Made by a program: the position numbers and the translations under genes. Positions 1 through 5,859 of a DNA stretch of 8,800 nt are shown here, piece after piece. The notes under the pieces are model-generated. The model was not told the DNA's origin and ran no database searches. It saw only the letters and a list, made by a program, of their open reading frames with translations. Positions within the stretch are counted from its first letter, which is position 1. Every line of letters starts with the position of its first letter. Source of the stretch: Kocuria sp. (GTDB taxonomy: Bacteria; Actinomycetota; Actinomycetes; Actinomycetales; Micrococcaceae); NCBI GenBank assembly GCA_030453435.1, contig JAKDKI010000073.1, positions 1 to 8,800 on the forward strand, read 5' to 3'.

Positions 1-55
1 TGTCCTGCTCCTGCTGGCCAAGCCCATCACGCGCCTCATGCGCGGCGTTCGGTAA
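1..55 (+). CDS. C-terminal end of a POT-family peptide transporter paralogue (partial)
   Basis: Only the last 17 codons and the TAA stop (53-55) are in the window, read in the frame starting at base 2. The peptide ends VLLLLAKPITRLMRGVR, a hydrophobic stretch and then a basic tail. It aligns without gaps to the end of the full transporter at 317-1825, which ends LMLVASKPILNRMRGIR, with 8 of 17 residues identical including KPI and MRG. The two stop codons lie exactly 1770 bases apart and are followed at the same distance by the same terminator element. The inference is that this is the upstream member of a tandem pair of peptide transporter genes. The rest of the gene lies outside the window, so its integrity and substrate cannot be judged. 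Confidence 0.75.
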   Translation, partial: VLLLLAKPITRLMRGVR

Positions 56-65
56 ATACTCCACC

Positions 66-130
66 GACGACGTCGCTCCGGCCGTTCCGAACGCCCCGCA
101 CCTCTTCGAGAGGCGCGGGGCGTTCTGCAC
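66..130. repeat. 65-bp direct repeat, copy 1 (contains terminator)
   Basis: This stretch matches 1836-1900 at 63 of 65 positions; the differences are T73/C1843 and G112/A1882. Both copies begin 11 bases after the stop codon of a POT transporter gene and include the terminator hairpin. Sequence on either side is much less similar. See copy 2. Confidence 0.95.
89..125 (+). terminator. Rho-independent-type terminator after the partial transporter
   Basis: A perfect 11-bp outer stem pairs GAACGCCCCGC (89-99) with GCGGGGCGTTC (115-125). An inner 5-bp stem (CCTCT/AGAGG, TCG loop) is separated from it by one A/C mismatch. There is no long T run after it (TGCAC follows), as is common for GC-rich actinobacterial hairpin terminators. 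It lies 33 bases after the stop codon at 53-55. Confidence 0.8.
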
Positions 131-316
131 CCGACGAGCGCCGTCGTCGCTGGGAGACCGGTCGTGGCTGTAAAAAACAGGGTTTCATCAGGTAAGCGTC
201 AGGCGTATCGCAATCATTTTTATCGCCCTTTGACTAGCGGAAACGAGGAAATAGAGACCCTCCAGGACTCCGACACGTTCGTCTTAATATACCCACCGGG
301 TGGACAATAATGTGGT
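131..316. other. Intergenic region upstream of the peptide transporter
   Basis: No ORF of note lies in these 186 bases. An imperfect candidate promoter has TTGACT at 230-235 and a poor -10 (TAGAGA, 252-257; 16-base spacer). An AT-rich AATAAT (306-311, 5 of 6 to TATAAT) sits just before the ATG and could drive a leaderless transcript. Small inverted repeats are present: CGACGA-N6-TCGTCG (132-149) and CCACC-G-GGTGG (293-303). The second would lie between a leaderless -10 and its -35, so it is a possible operator. All of these regulatory readings are weak. Confidence 0.35.
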
Positions 317-1825
317 ATGAGACACACCACACCAGGGGATGGTGCCGCCACAACCGCGCCGGGTTCCCCCAACCTTCACTTTGATCCCCACAACCCCTCG
401 GGCAAGCACTTCCTGGGCCAGCCACGCATGTTGGCCAACCTGTTCAGCGTGGAGTTGTGGGAACGGTTTTCCTTCTACGGTATGCAGGCGCTCGTCCTGT
501 ACTACATGTACTACCAAACCACCGACGGTGGTTTGGGCATTGACGAAGGCGTAGCAGCCGGGATCGTGGGCGCCTATGGCGGCACCGTGTACTTGTGCTC
601 CATCCTGGGCGGTTGGATCGCCGACCGTCTGATCGGTTCCGAACGGACCATGCTCGCGTCAGCGGTGCTGATCATGATCGGGCACCTCTCACTGTCGCTG
701 ATTCCTCACGTGGCCGGCTTGGCCATCGGGCTGGTGTGTATCGCGGTAGGTTCGGGTGGCCTGAAGACCACGTGCGTGAACCTTGTGGGCACCTTGTACA
801 GCCGCCAGGATCCGCGCCGCGATGCGGGCTTCTCGATTTACTACATGGGTGTGAACATCGGTGGCCTGTTCGGTCCACTCCTGACCAGCTTCGCGTGGGG
901 TGCCTGGGGCTTCCACTGGGGCTTCGCCCTGGCGGCCATTGGTATGGCCTTCGGCCTGACTCAGTACGTCCTGACGCGCAAGGGTTTGCCCGAGACCGTG
1001 CACACGGTGGCCAATCCCTTACCCCACTCGCAGTACGCCAAATGGGTCGGCATTGCGTTGGGCGGCATTGCTCTAATTATCGTTCTGTTCTTGACGGGCG
1101 TATTGAACCCGACCAATCTGGCCGATGCCGTGGTGCTGGTCACCGTGCTAGCAACCATCGCGTTGTTCACCATGATGCTGCGTGACAAGGAACTCTCACC
1201 GGACGAGCACTCTCGCATCATCGCGTTCGTGCCGATGTTCATTGCCACAGCGGCATTCTTCGCACTGTTCCAGCAGCAGTTCACGGTAATCGCGATCTAT
1301 GCGGATACTCGTCTCGACCTGAATTTCTTCGGTTGGCAGATACCTCCGTCATTGGTGGTGTCCATCAATCCGTTCTTCATCATCGTCTTCTCCTTGGTGT
1401 TCGCGGGAGTGTGGACCAAATTGGGCAATCGGGCCCCCGCAACGCCCACCAAATTCGGCATCGCACTGTTGCTGATCGGCGCGGCGTTCTTGCTCTTCCT
1501 TACGCAGGTCAATTCGGACCCGGTATTCATCGGCTGGATCGTTCTGATCCTGTTCGTGGCCACCATGGGTGAGCTGTTCCTGTCTCCGGTTGGCTTGTCG
1601 TTGGCCACCAAACTCGCACCGCGCAAGTATCCGGTACAGATGGTCGCTCTCTTCAACCTTGCTCTCGCTCTGGGCACGGCGCTATCCGGTTCGCTGGCCT
1701 CGTTCTACTCCGCTGAAAACGAGACCGCCTACTTCGGCACGTTGGGTGCGGTCACCGTTGGTCTCGGCATCCTGATGTTGGTGGCGTCCAAACCCATCCT
1801 CAATCGCATGCGTGGCATTCGGTAG
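317..1825 (+). CDS. POT/PTR2-family proton-coupled di/tripeptide transporter
   Basis: This 502-residue integral membrane protein has the hydrophobic profile of a bacterial POT carrier (usually about 14 helices, about 500 residues), which imports di- and tripeptides with protons. Visible signatures are the ExxER motif E46-LW-E49-R50-F in helix 1, followed by FYG (the family's YY is FY here); GGWIADRLIG at 98-107; a conserved-position lysine K150 in GGLKTTCVNLVG; the PTR2 block FSIYYMGVNIGG (172-183); and GELFLSPVG (418-426), whose glutamate E419 is typical. The start is well fixed: an in-frame TAA lies at 308-310, and no ATG or GTG follows until Met38, by which point the conserved FLGQPRMLANLF block has begun. 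No Shine-Dalgarno is visible before this ATG, so a leaderless message is possible. The gene is the second of a tandem pair and ends in its own terminator. Peptide transport is secure at family level; the exact substrate is not. Confidence 0.93.
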   Translation: MRHTTPGDGAATTAPGSPNLHFDPHNPSGKHFLGQPRMLANLFSVELWERFSFYGMQALVLYYMYYQTTDGGLGIDEGVAAGIVGAYGGTVYLCSILGGWIADRLIGSERTMLASAVLIMIGHLSLSLIPHVAGLAIGLVCIAVGSGGLKTTCVNLVGTLYSRQDPRRDAGFSIYYMGVNIGGLFGPLLTSFAWGAWGFHWGFALAAIGMAFGLTQYVLTRKGLPETVHTVANPLPHSQYAKWVGIALGGIALIIVLFLTGVLNPTNLADAVVLVTVLATIALFTMMLRDKELSPDEHSRIIAFVPMFIATAAFFALFQQQFTVIAIYADTRLDLNFFGWQIPPSLVVSINPFFIIVFSLVFAGVWTKLGNRAPATPTKFGIALLLIGAAFLLFLTQVNSDPVFIGWIVLILFVATMGELFLSPVGLSLATKLAPRKYPVQMVALFNLALALGTALSGSLASFYSAENETAYFGTLGAVTVGLGILMLVASKPILNRMRGIR

Positions 1826-1835
1826 TTCCTTCACA

Positions 1836-1900
1836 GACGACGCCGCTCCGGCCGTTCCGAACGCCCCGCACCTCTTCGAGAAGCGCGGGGCGTTCTGCAC
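1836..1900. repeat. 65-bp direct repeat, copy 2 (contains terminator)
   Basis: This is the second copy of the element at 66-130, with 63 of 65 bases identical and placed at the same distance (11 bases) after the stop codon. The coding tails just upstream of the two copies agree at only about 34 of 54 bases, so the non-coding element is better conserved than the gene end it follows. The sequence diverges immediately after base 1900. Confidence 0.95.
1859..1895 (+). terminator. Terminator after the peptide transporter
   Basis: A perfect 11-bp stem pairs GAACGCCCCGC (1859-1869) with GCGGGGCGTTC (1885-1895). The inner stem is weakened by A1882, which creates a C/A mismatch relative to copy 1. 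It lies 33 bases after the TAG stop and separates this gene from the amino-acid permease. Confidence 0.8.
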
Positions 1901-1923
1901 ATCGTGTTGCCCTATGAAGTGTG

Positions 1924-1962
1924 ACGTGAATCGCCTACATTGACCTCACGTAACAATTACGT
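1924..1962. promoter_or_regulatory. Candidate operator palindromes upstream of the amino-acid permease
   Basis: The sequence ACGTAACAATTACGT (1948-1962) is a perfect palindrome with 6-bp arms and a 3-bp centre. A wider inverted repeat, ACGTGA (1924-1929) with TCACGT (1946-1951), overlaps it. A TTGACC (1940-1945) resembles a -35 box that would touch the operator, but no good -10 lies 16 to 18 bases downstream. The site is 72 bases before the permease ATG and after the previous terminator, which suits a transcription-factor site. The binding protein is unknown. Confidence 0.4.
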
Positions 1963-2033
1963 TCGGCACCGCCTCACAGTCCCTGATCTCACCTCGGATT
2001 GTGGACAGCGCCCCCTTGTAGCAAGAGGTCCTC

Positions 2034-3518
2034 ATGAGCAACGAAACGTCCCCCGGCCAAGGTGCCACTGCGTCGTCGGCGGGAGTCAAAGGCAACGATC
2101 CGAAAACCGGTGAATCCCACGAACTGAAACGGGTCATGGGACCTGGACTACTGCTGTTGTTCATTGTGGGCGACATCTTGGGCACCGGCGTCTACGCTCT
2201 GACCGGCAATATCGCCGGCGAAATCGGCGGTGCTGCGTGGGCACCCATCCTGATCGCTTTCGCGGTGGCCACCATCACCGCGTTCTCCTACCTGGAGCTG
2301 GTCACCAAGTACCCGGGTGCCTCGGGCGCAGCTCTCTACACGCACAAGGCCTTCGGCATCCACTTCATCACCTTCCTGGTGACGTTTGCCGTGCTGTGCT
2401 CCGGCCTGACATCTGCCGCTACCGCTTCGTCCGCAGTAGCATCCAACTTTGCTAAGGGCTTCCACCTGGAGCTGAGCCCGTTCGGTATCTCCGTGGTAGC
2501 CATCGTGTTCCTGGGCATCCTGGCTCTCATCAACCTGCGCGGTGTGTCCGAATCCGTGAAACTCAACGTGGTGCTCACGTGCATCGAACTCACGGGCCTG
2601 CTGATCGTGATCCTGGTGGGCTTCTGGGCCGCATCTCAGGGCAATGCGGACTTCAGCCAGACCGTGGTCTTCGAAACCTCCGAGGACAAGAGCATCTTCA
2701 TGGCCCTGACCGCGGTAACCTCCTTGGCGTTCTTCTCGTTCGTGGGCTTCGAGGACTCGGTCAACATGGTCGAGGAGACCAAGGACCCCACTCGGAACTT
2801 CCCTCGCGTCATGCTGCTGGGCCTGAGCATCACGCTGGTGGTCTACGTGCTGGTCTCGATCTTCACCGTGGCCATCGTGCCCATCGGTCAGCTGGGTGAA
2901 TCCACCACCCCGTTGCTGGACGTGGTACGTATCGGCGCACCGGGTATTCCGATCGACTCCATCTACCCGTTCCTGACCATCATCGCCGTGGCCAACACCG
3001 CGCTGATCAACATGCTCATGGCATCCCGTTTGCTCTACGGCATGGCGCGCCAGGGTGTGATTCCCGGGATCCTCGGCAAGGTGCTCCCGGAGCGCCGTAC
3101 GCCGTGGACCTCCATCATCTTCACCACCGTGCTGGGCATGGCCCTCATCCTGATCGTCAACAACTTCATGGGTAAGGGAACGGCTTCAGCCCTGGGCGGC
3201 ACCACGGCATTGCTGTTGCTGGCCGTGTTCACGGTGGTCAACATTGCGGCGATCATTTTGCGCCGTGACAAGTCACAGGAGGATCACGCGTACTTCCACG
3301 CTCCCAAGGTCCTGCCCTACCTGGGCACCATCACCTGTGCCTACCTTCTGGGCCCGTGGGCGCAGGACCCCATCGAGTACCAGATTGCCGTGATACTCAT
3401 TGGGCTGGGCGTGCTGCTCTGGCTGCTGAACTTCCTCTACGACCGTTTGTTCACCGGCCGCCGCACCCGCTTCCACCACCCGGAAGATCTCGCACACCTG
3501 GAAGACACCGACCGCTAA
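2034..3518 (+). CDS. APC-superfamily amino-acid permease
   Basis: This 494-residue polytopic membrane protein belongs to the amino acid/polyamine/organocation family; members import amino acids with protons or exchange them. Evidence includes the helix-1 unwound substrate-binding motif GDILGTGVYALTG (46-58), the SYLELVTKYPGASGAALY block (85-102), and FVGFEDSVNMVEETKDPTRNFPR (236-258), the typical APC cytoplasmic loop of the FxGFE...EEtknPxRnxPr form. About 12 hydrophobic segments follow a roughly 35-residue polar N-terminus. The start is supported by AAGAGG at 2023-2028, 5 bases before the ATG. The family cannot be narrowed to one substrate from the sequence; cationic or neutral amino acids are both possible. 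No terminator separates it from the universal stress protein gene 33 bases downstream, so the two probably share a transcript. Confidence 0.9.
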   Translation: MSNETSPGQGATASSAGVKGNDPKTGESHELKRVMGPGLLLLFIVGDILGTGVYALTGNIAGEIGGAAWAPILIAFAVATITAFSYLELVTKYPGASGAALYTHKAFGIHFITFLVTFAVLCSGLTSAATASSAVASNFAKGFHLELSPFGISVVAIVFLGILALINLRGVSESVKLNVVLTCIELTGLLIVILVGFWAASQGNADFSQTVVFETSEDKSIFMALTAVTSLAFFSFVGFEDSVNMVEETKDPTRNFPRVMLLGLSITLVVYVLVSIFTVAIVPIGQLGESTTPLLDVVRIGAPGIPIDSIYPFLTIIAVANTALINMLMASRLLYGMARQGVIPGILGKVLPERRTPWTSIIFTTVLGMALILIVNNFMGKGTASALGGTTALLLLAVFTVVNIAAIILRRDKSQEDHAYFHAPKVLPYLGTITCAYLLGPWAQDPIEYQIAVILIGLGVLLWLLNFLYDRLFTGRRTRFHHPEDLAHLEDTDR

Positions 3519-3551
3519 AGCATTCGTTCCTCACGTACCAGGGAGACACCC

Positions 3552-3965
3552 ATGAGCATTGTCGTCGGCTACCTACCGACCCCCGCCGGACGCGCCGCAC
3601 TGCGGGCCAGCATCGGCGAAGCAAAACTACGTTCCAGCAAACTGGTCATCGTTCAGGCACCCGCACCCAAGCAACGCTTCGGACGTCCCGCCGAACAGGA
3701 ATCACCGGCGGCGTCCGCCGAAGACCAGGAGCTGTTGGCCGAGAGCGGCATCGATCACGAATTGGTGTCCGTCCACCCGGACAGCGACCCCGCGGACGCC
3801 ATCCTGGACGCGTGTGAACGCGTCACTGCCGAGCTGCTGGTCATCGGAACGCGTAAGCGCACGCCGGTGGGCAAGCTCATCATGGCGCCCACCACTCAGC
3901 GCATCCTGCTGGAGGCCACTTGCCCGGTGCTGTGCGTCAAGGCCGGGTACACCGTGGACGACTGA
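3552..3965 (+). CDS. Universal stress protein (UspA family), single domain
   Basis: This 137-residue soluble protein has one Usp domain: an N-terminal strand (MSIVVGYLPTPAGRAAL), a middle helix with DPADAILDACERVTAELLVIGT, and the C-terminal RILLEATCPVLCVK strand typical of the family. The usual ATP motif G-2x-G-9x-G(S/T) is degenerate. After GT at the expected first glycine comes RKRTPVGKLIMAPTTQ, with lysine at the second glycine position and Ala-Pro in place of the final Gly-Ser. A non-ATP-binding or altered-ligand form is therefore likely. AGGGA at 3540-3544 is a good ribosome site 7 bases before the ATG. The gene sits 33 bases behind the amino-acid permease and is probably co-transcribed. 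Usp proteins next to transporters are sometimes regulators of transport (known for the halophile ectoine transporter protein TeaD); a similar role here is inference only. Confidence 0.87.
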   Translation: MSIVVGYLPTPAGRAALRASIGEAKLRSSKLVIVQAPAPKQRFGRPAEQESPAASAEDQELLAESGIDHELVSVHPDSDPADAILDACERVTAELLVIGTRKRTPVGKLIMAPTTQRILLEATCPVLCVKAGYTVDD

Positions 3966-3980
3966 TTCGCCCAGCAGCTA

Positions 3981-4856
3981 CTAGGCCGCCCGGTCTTCCT
4001 CCGCCTCGTTGAGGTCGAAGGTCGGGCGGCTTTGCTGTGCGGTCACGGGCGCTTCCCACGACGACGCCGCGGTCGCGCCAGTTGCGCTTCGTTCGCCAGT
4101 CACGGTGCTGGTCGCACGCTTGGATCCCGGTGCAGGCACCGTGACATCTTTCTGTGTCCAGCCGAATCCATAGGCCAGAGCTGGCACCAAAGCATTCGAT
4201 ACTGCACAGCCGATCATCACACCAGCCCACGCCACCGGGATGGAAACCAGCACGTCAAGCGGAAAATGCGCGGTTGCGTATATACGGCTGAGTCCAACGA
4301 GAGCCACAAACGCAAGACCGAACAATAGAATTCGGTTGTGTTTGGAAGAGCGGAAATTCACGAGTGTTAAAGCCAACACGATCGCGAGTGCGCCACCAGT
4401 GTGTCCCGACGGGAAGGACGTGGCGCCGTCGAGCGCCAGAAGTTGATCACCGGTCATCAAAGACGGGCGTGGGCGCTCTGCAGCGACCTTGACCAGACCG
4501 ATCGTGGCCCAACCCATGAGGGACGTGATGAGGAACGCGGTGGCGTCCAGGGGTCGTCGCCGGAAGACGGCGAGCCACCCGGTGATCATGGCGATGATCA
4601 ATACAATGCCCGCATTGGAGAGCACAGCCTGGACCGCCATGGCAATGGCGTCGAATACTGCGTTGCGATATTGGACAAGCCCCTCGAGCAACGCGGTCTC
4701 CCCGTGCGTGATTTCCGGTGAGACCACCAGCAATCGACCGACGGTCGCAACCAACAACACCGTGACCAGAGGTACGGCCACTCGGTGTCGCAGTTGCGGC
4801 AAGCGCCACGGGGACCCGCCCGGCGAGGGGGAAGTTTTCTGCGCCGGATAGGTCAT
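3981..4856 (-). CDS. PAP2-family membrane phosphatase (undecaprenyl-diphosphatase/lipid phosphatase type)
   Basis: This 291-residue membrane protein has the full acid-phosphatase signature: C1 K123-VAAERP-R130-P131, C2 PSGH (149-152), and C3 S190-R191-IYATA-H197-FPL-D201. The histidines H152 and H197 are the predicted catalytic pair. About five to six hydrophobic segments span roughly residues 26-225, so the active site should lie at the membrane surface, acting on a lipid phosphate such as undecaprenyl pyrophosphate or phosphatidylglycerol phosphate. Unusually, residues about 233-291 form a polar Ser/Thr/Ala-rich, probably disordered tail. The start at 4856 has an in-frame TGA five codons upstream and no clear Shine-Dalgarno, so a leaderless or weakly translated start, or a slightly later one, is possible. 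It converges on the stress-protein gene and diverges from the mycoredoxin gene. The class is certain; the lipid substrate is not. Confidence 0.9.
   Translation of the reverse strand: MTYPAQKTSPSPGGSPWRLPQLRHRVAVPLVTVLLVATVGRLLVVSPEITHGETALLEGLVQYRNAVFDAIAMAVQAVLSNAGIVLIIAMITGWLAVFRRRPLDATAFLITSLMGWATIGLVKVAAERPRPSLMTGDQLLALDGATSFPSGHTGGALAIVLALTLVNFRSSKHNRILLFGLAFVALVGLSRIYATAHFPLDVLVSIPVAWAGVMIGCAVSNALVPALAYGFGWTQKDVTVPAPGSKRATSTVTGERSATGATAASSWEAPVTAQQSRPTFDLNEAEEDRAA
3985..4030 (+). terminator. Hairpin terminator after the universal stress protein gene, inside the convergent gene's 3' end
   Basis: The 8-bp stem GCCGCCCG (3985-3992)/CGGGCGGC (4023-4030) encloses further paired blocks CTTC/GAAG (3995-3998, 4017-4020) and CCTC/GAGG (4004-4007, 4011-4014), and is followed by TTTGC. 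It starts 19 bases after the TGA stop at 3963-3965, as expected for a terminator of the plus-strand operon. The same bases encode the last codons of the minus-strand phosphatase. Confidence 0.55.
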
Positions 4857-4868
4857 AGATCCATGGTG

Positions 4869-4886
4869 TCACTCATCACCGAGTGA
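4869..4886. promoter_or_regulatory. Candidate operator palindrome upstream of the PAP2 gene
   Basis: TCACTC (4869-4874) and GAGTGA (4881-4886) form a perfect 6-bp inverted repeat around a 6-bp centre, 12 bases before the minus-strand PAP2 start. It could be an operator or a hairpin in the 5' leader. No clear -10/-35 for this gene was found nearby. Confidence 0.3.
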
Positions 4887-4923
4887 TTGCTGAAATCGCG
4901 CACCAGAGCCGGTGAGCCTGGAG

Positions 4924-4937
4924 GTTTCACGTGAAAC
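4924..4937. other. parS: parS centromere site (ParB-binding palindrome)
   Basis: The 14 bases GTTTCACGTGAAAC form a perfect palindrome identical to the chromosomal parS core known from Streptomyces, and to the inner 14 of the broader bacterial 16-mer TGTTTCACGTGAAACA (outer bases here are G and G). It lies in the non-coding gap between divergent PAP2 and mycoredoxin genes. ParB loads at such sites and spreads with ParA and SMC to segregate the chromosome origin. Most chromosomal parS sites lie within a few hundred kb of oriC, so the window is probably origin-proximal; that placement is inference. No parA/parB is present here. Confidence 0.85.
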
Positions 4938-5014
4938 GAAAAAATGTAATGAACCCTTCTTCGTTTGTATTCTCTTATCGGAATGTGCTGTTCGCGACAA
5001 TTATGACGTCGTCC

Positions 5015-5040
5015 GGAATCGACTCATCTACTCTGCCGTT
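5015..5040 (+). promoter_or_regulatory. SigR/SigH-type promoter (GGAAT-N18-GTT) of the mycoredoxin operon
   Basis: GGAAT at 5015-5019 and GTT at 5038-5040 are separated by exactly 18 bases, which fits the GGAAT-N18/19-GTT consensus of the disulphide-stress ECF sigma factors SigR (Streptomyces) and SigH (mycobacteria, corynebacteria). The gene 45 bases downstream encodes a mycoredoxin-like protein, a known type of SigR/SigH target. A housekeeping-like -10 TATAAC (5040-5045) overlaps it, but its best -35 (TCGACT, 5019-5024) is only 15 bases away. The 5' leader would be about 35 bases with the ribosome site in place. Confidence 0.65.
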
Positions 5041-5084
5041 ATAACTCTGAACTGACCCAATCCACCTCGATCCCAGGAGCCACC

Positions 5085-5411
5085 GTGCCCGAGAATCCCC
5101 AGTACCCACAGGTTTCGCAAGACGACGCACTCAAGCACATCGACAACAACGGCGTGGCCATCTACTGGCGTCCCGGGTGCCCATTCTGTGAGCGCCTTGA
5201 ATACGGATTGGGTGAGGACGGCCAGAAGGCCACGTGGATCAATATCTGGGAAGATCCGGCGGCCAAGGAGTACGTAGCCTCCCTCAACGATGGCAATTCC
5301 ACGGTTCCCACGGTGGTCACCAAGAACACCCATTTCATCGCGGCGGATTCGGATGCACCTGACCAGGTTCGTCAACTGCTGGCCAACGCCACCCCCGCGA
5401 CCGCAGACTGA
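5085..5411 (+). CDS. Mycoredoxin-like glutaredoxin-domain protein
   Basis: This 108-residue cytosolic protein has a thioredoxin fold of the glutaredoxin type. Residues 25-31 (AIYWRPG) form the first strand leading into the CPFC active site (C32, C35); the cis-proline motif T73-V74-P75 follows the NDGNS loop, and INIWEDPAAKEYVASLN is the typical actinobacterial stretch between them. In actinobacteria such proteins reduce mycothiol mixed disulphides. Assigning mycothiol as the partner rests on family and host, not on this window. The start is GTG at 5085, backed by AGGAG (5075-5079) five bases upstream. A SigR/SigH-type promoter precedes it. The AhpD-like gene starts 39 bases after the TGA with no terminator between, so the two are probably an operon. 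Confidence 0.85.
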   Translation: MPENPQYPQVSQDDALKHIDNNGVAIYWRPGCPFCERLEYGLGEDGQKATWINIWEDPAAKEYVASLNDGNSTVPTVVTKNTHFIAADSDAPDQVRQLLANATPATAD

Positions 5412-5450
5412 GGGAGTCAGTACCGGTAATCACAGAAAGCAGGATGACTC

Positions 5451-5783
5451 ATGGCTGATCACTACCATTCTCCGGAAGACCTCAAGCTCCTGGGTGAGCT
5501 GAAGAAGCTTGCACCCGAGGAGTTCACCAAATTCGCGACATTCGACGCGGCCATCGGTCGCGAGGGCGGTCACATCGACCCCTTGAACCGTGAGCTCATC
5601 GCCATCGGTGTCGCCCTGACCACCCAGTGCCCCTACTGCCTCGAAGTGCACACCAAGAAGGCCAAGGCCGCCGGTGCCACACGCGAGCAGATCGTGGAAG
5701 CGGGCATGGTCGCCGCAGGTCTGCGCGCCGGGGCCGCCGTGACCCACACGGCCATGGCACTTCGCCTGTTCGACGAGGCCTGA
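5451..5783 (+). CDS. AhpD-like carboxymuconolactone-decarboxylase-family CxxC protein
   Basis: This 110-residue all-alpha protein carries the AhpD signature E-x11-C-x2-C-x3-H exactly: E48, C60-PY-C63, H67, with a later H99. Members with this motif act as peroxidase or disulphide reductants, as AhpD of Mycobacterium tuberculosis does for AhpC. Short single-domain members such as this usually form oligomers and often have unknown substrates. The family name reflects distant similarity to gamma-carboxymuconolactone decarboxylase, an enzyme that lacks this CxxC, so aromatic catabolism is not implied. The ATG at 5451 follows a modest AGGA (5441-5444). It lies 39 bases behind the mycoredoxin gene and before a strong terminator, closing a two-gene thiol-redox operon. 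Confidence 0.85.
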   Translation: MADHYHSPEDLKLLGELKKLAPEEFTKFATFDAAIGREGGHIDPLNRELIAIGVALTTQCPYCLEVHTKKAKAAGATREQIVEAGMVAAGLRAGAAVTHTAMALRLFDEA

Positions 5784-5821
5784 GCCCAAGCTGTTTCACG
5801 CGGCACCGTGACCGCACCGTG

Positions 5822-5859
5822 AGGAACCGCGCCGCGCGCTTCGTGTCGGCGCGGTTCCT
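5822..5859 (+). terminator. Strong terminator closing the mycoredoxin/AhpD-like operon
   Basis: A perfect 13-bp stem pairs AGGAACCGCGCCG (5822-5834) with CGGCGCGGTTCCT (5847-5859). The loop is 12 bases and TTTCTCG follows (stem T5859, then T5860, T5861). It lies 38 bases after the stop of the AhpD-like gene. Confidence 0.9.

Noticed and set aside
595..1185. 196-residue plus-strand frame inside the peptide transporter
   Set aside because: It overlaps the well supported transporter frame, is rich in Arg, Gly and His, and shows no domain.
4980..4984. Another GGAAT that might be a SigR/SigH -35
   Set aside because: No GTT lies 18 or 19 bases downstream.
5792..5807. Second parS-like site, TGTTTCACGCGGCACC
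   Set aside because: Only the left half matches parS (12 of 16 overall) and palindromy is lost. It lies at the start of a terminator region and is probably chance.
5803..5822. GCACCGTGA repeated twice with an 11-base period
   Set aside because: Only two short copies lie between a stop codon and a terminator, with no further repeats. Chance is likely.
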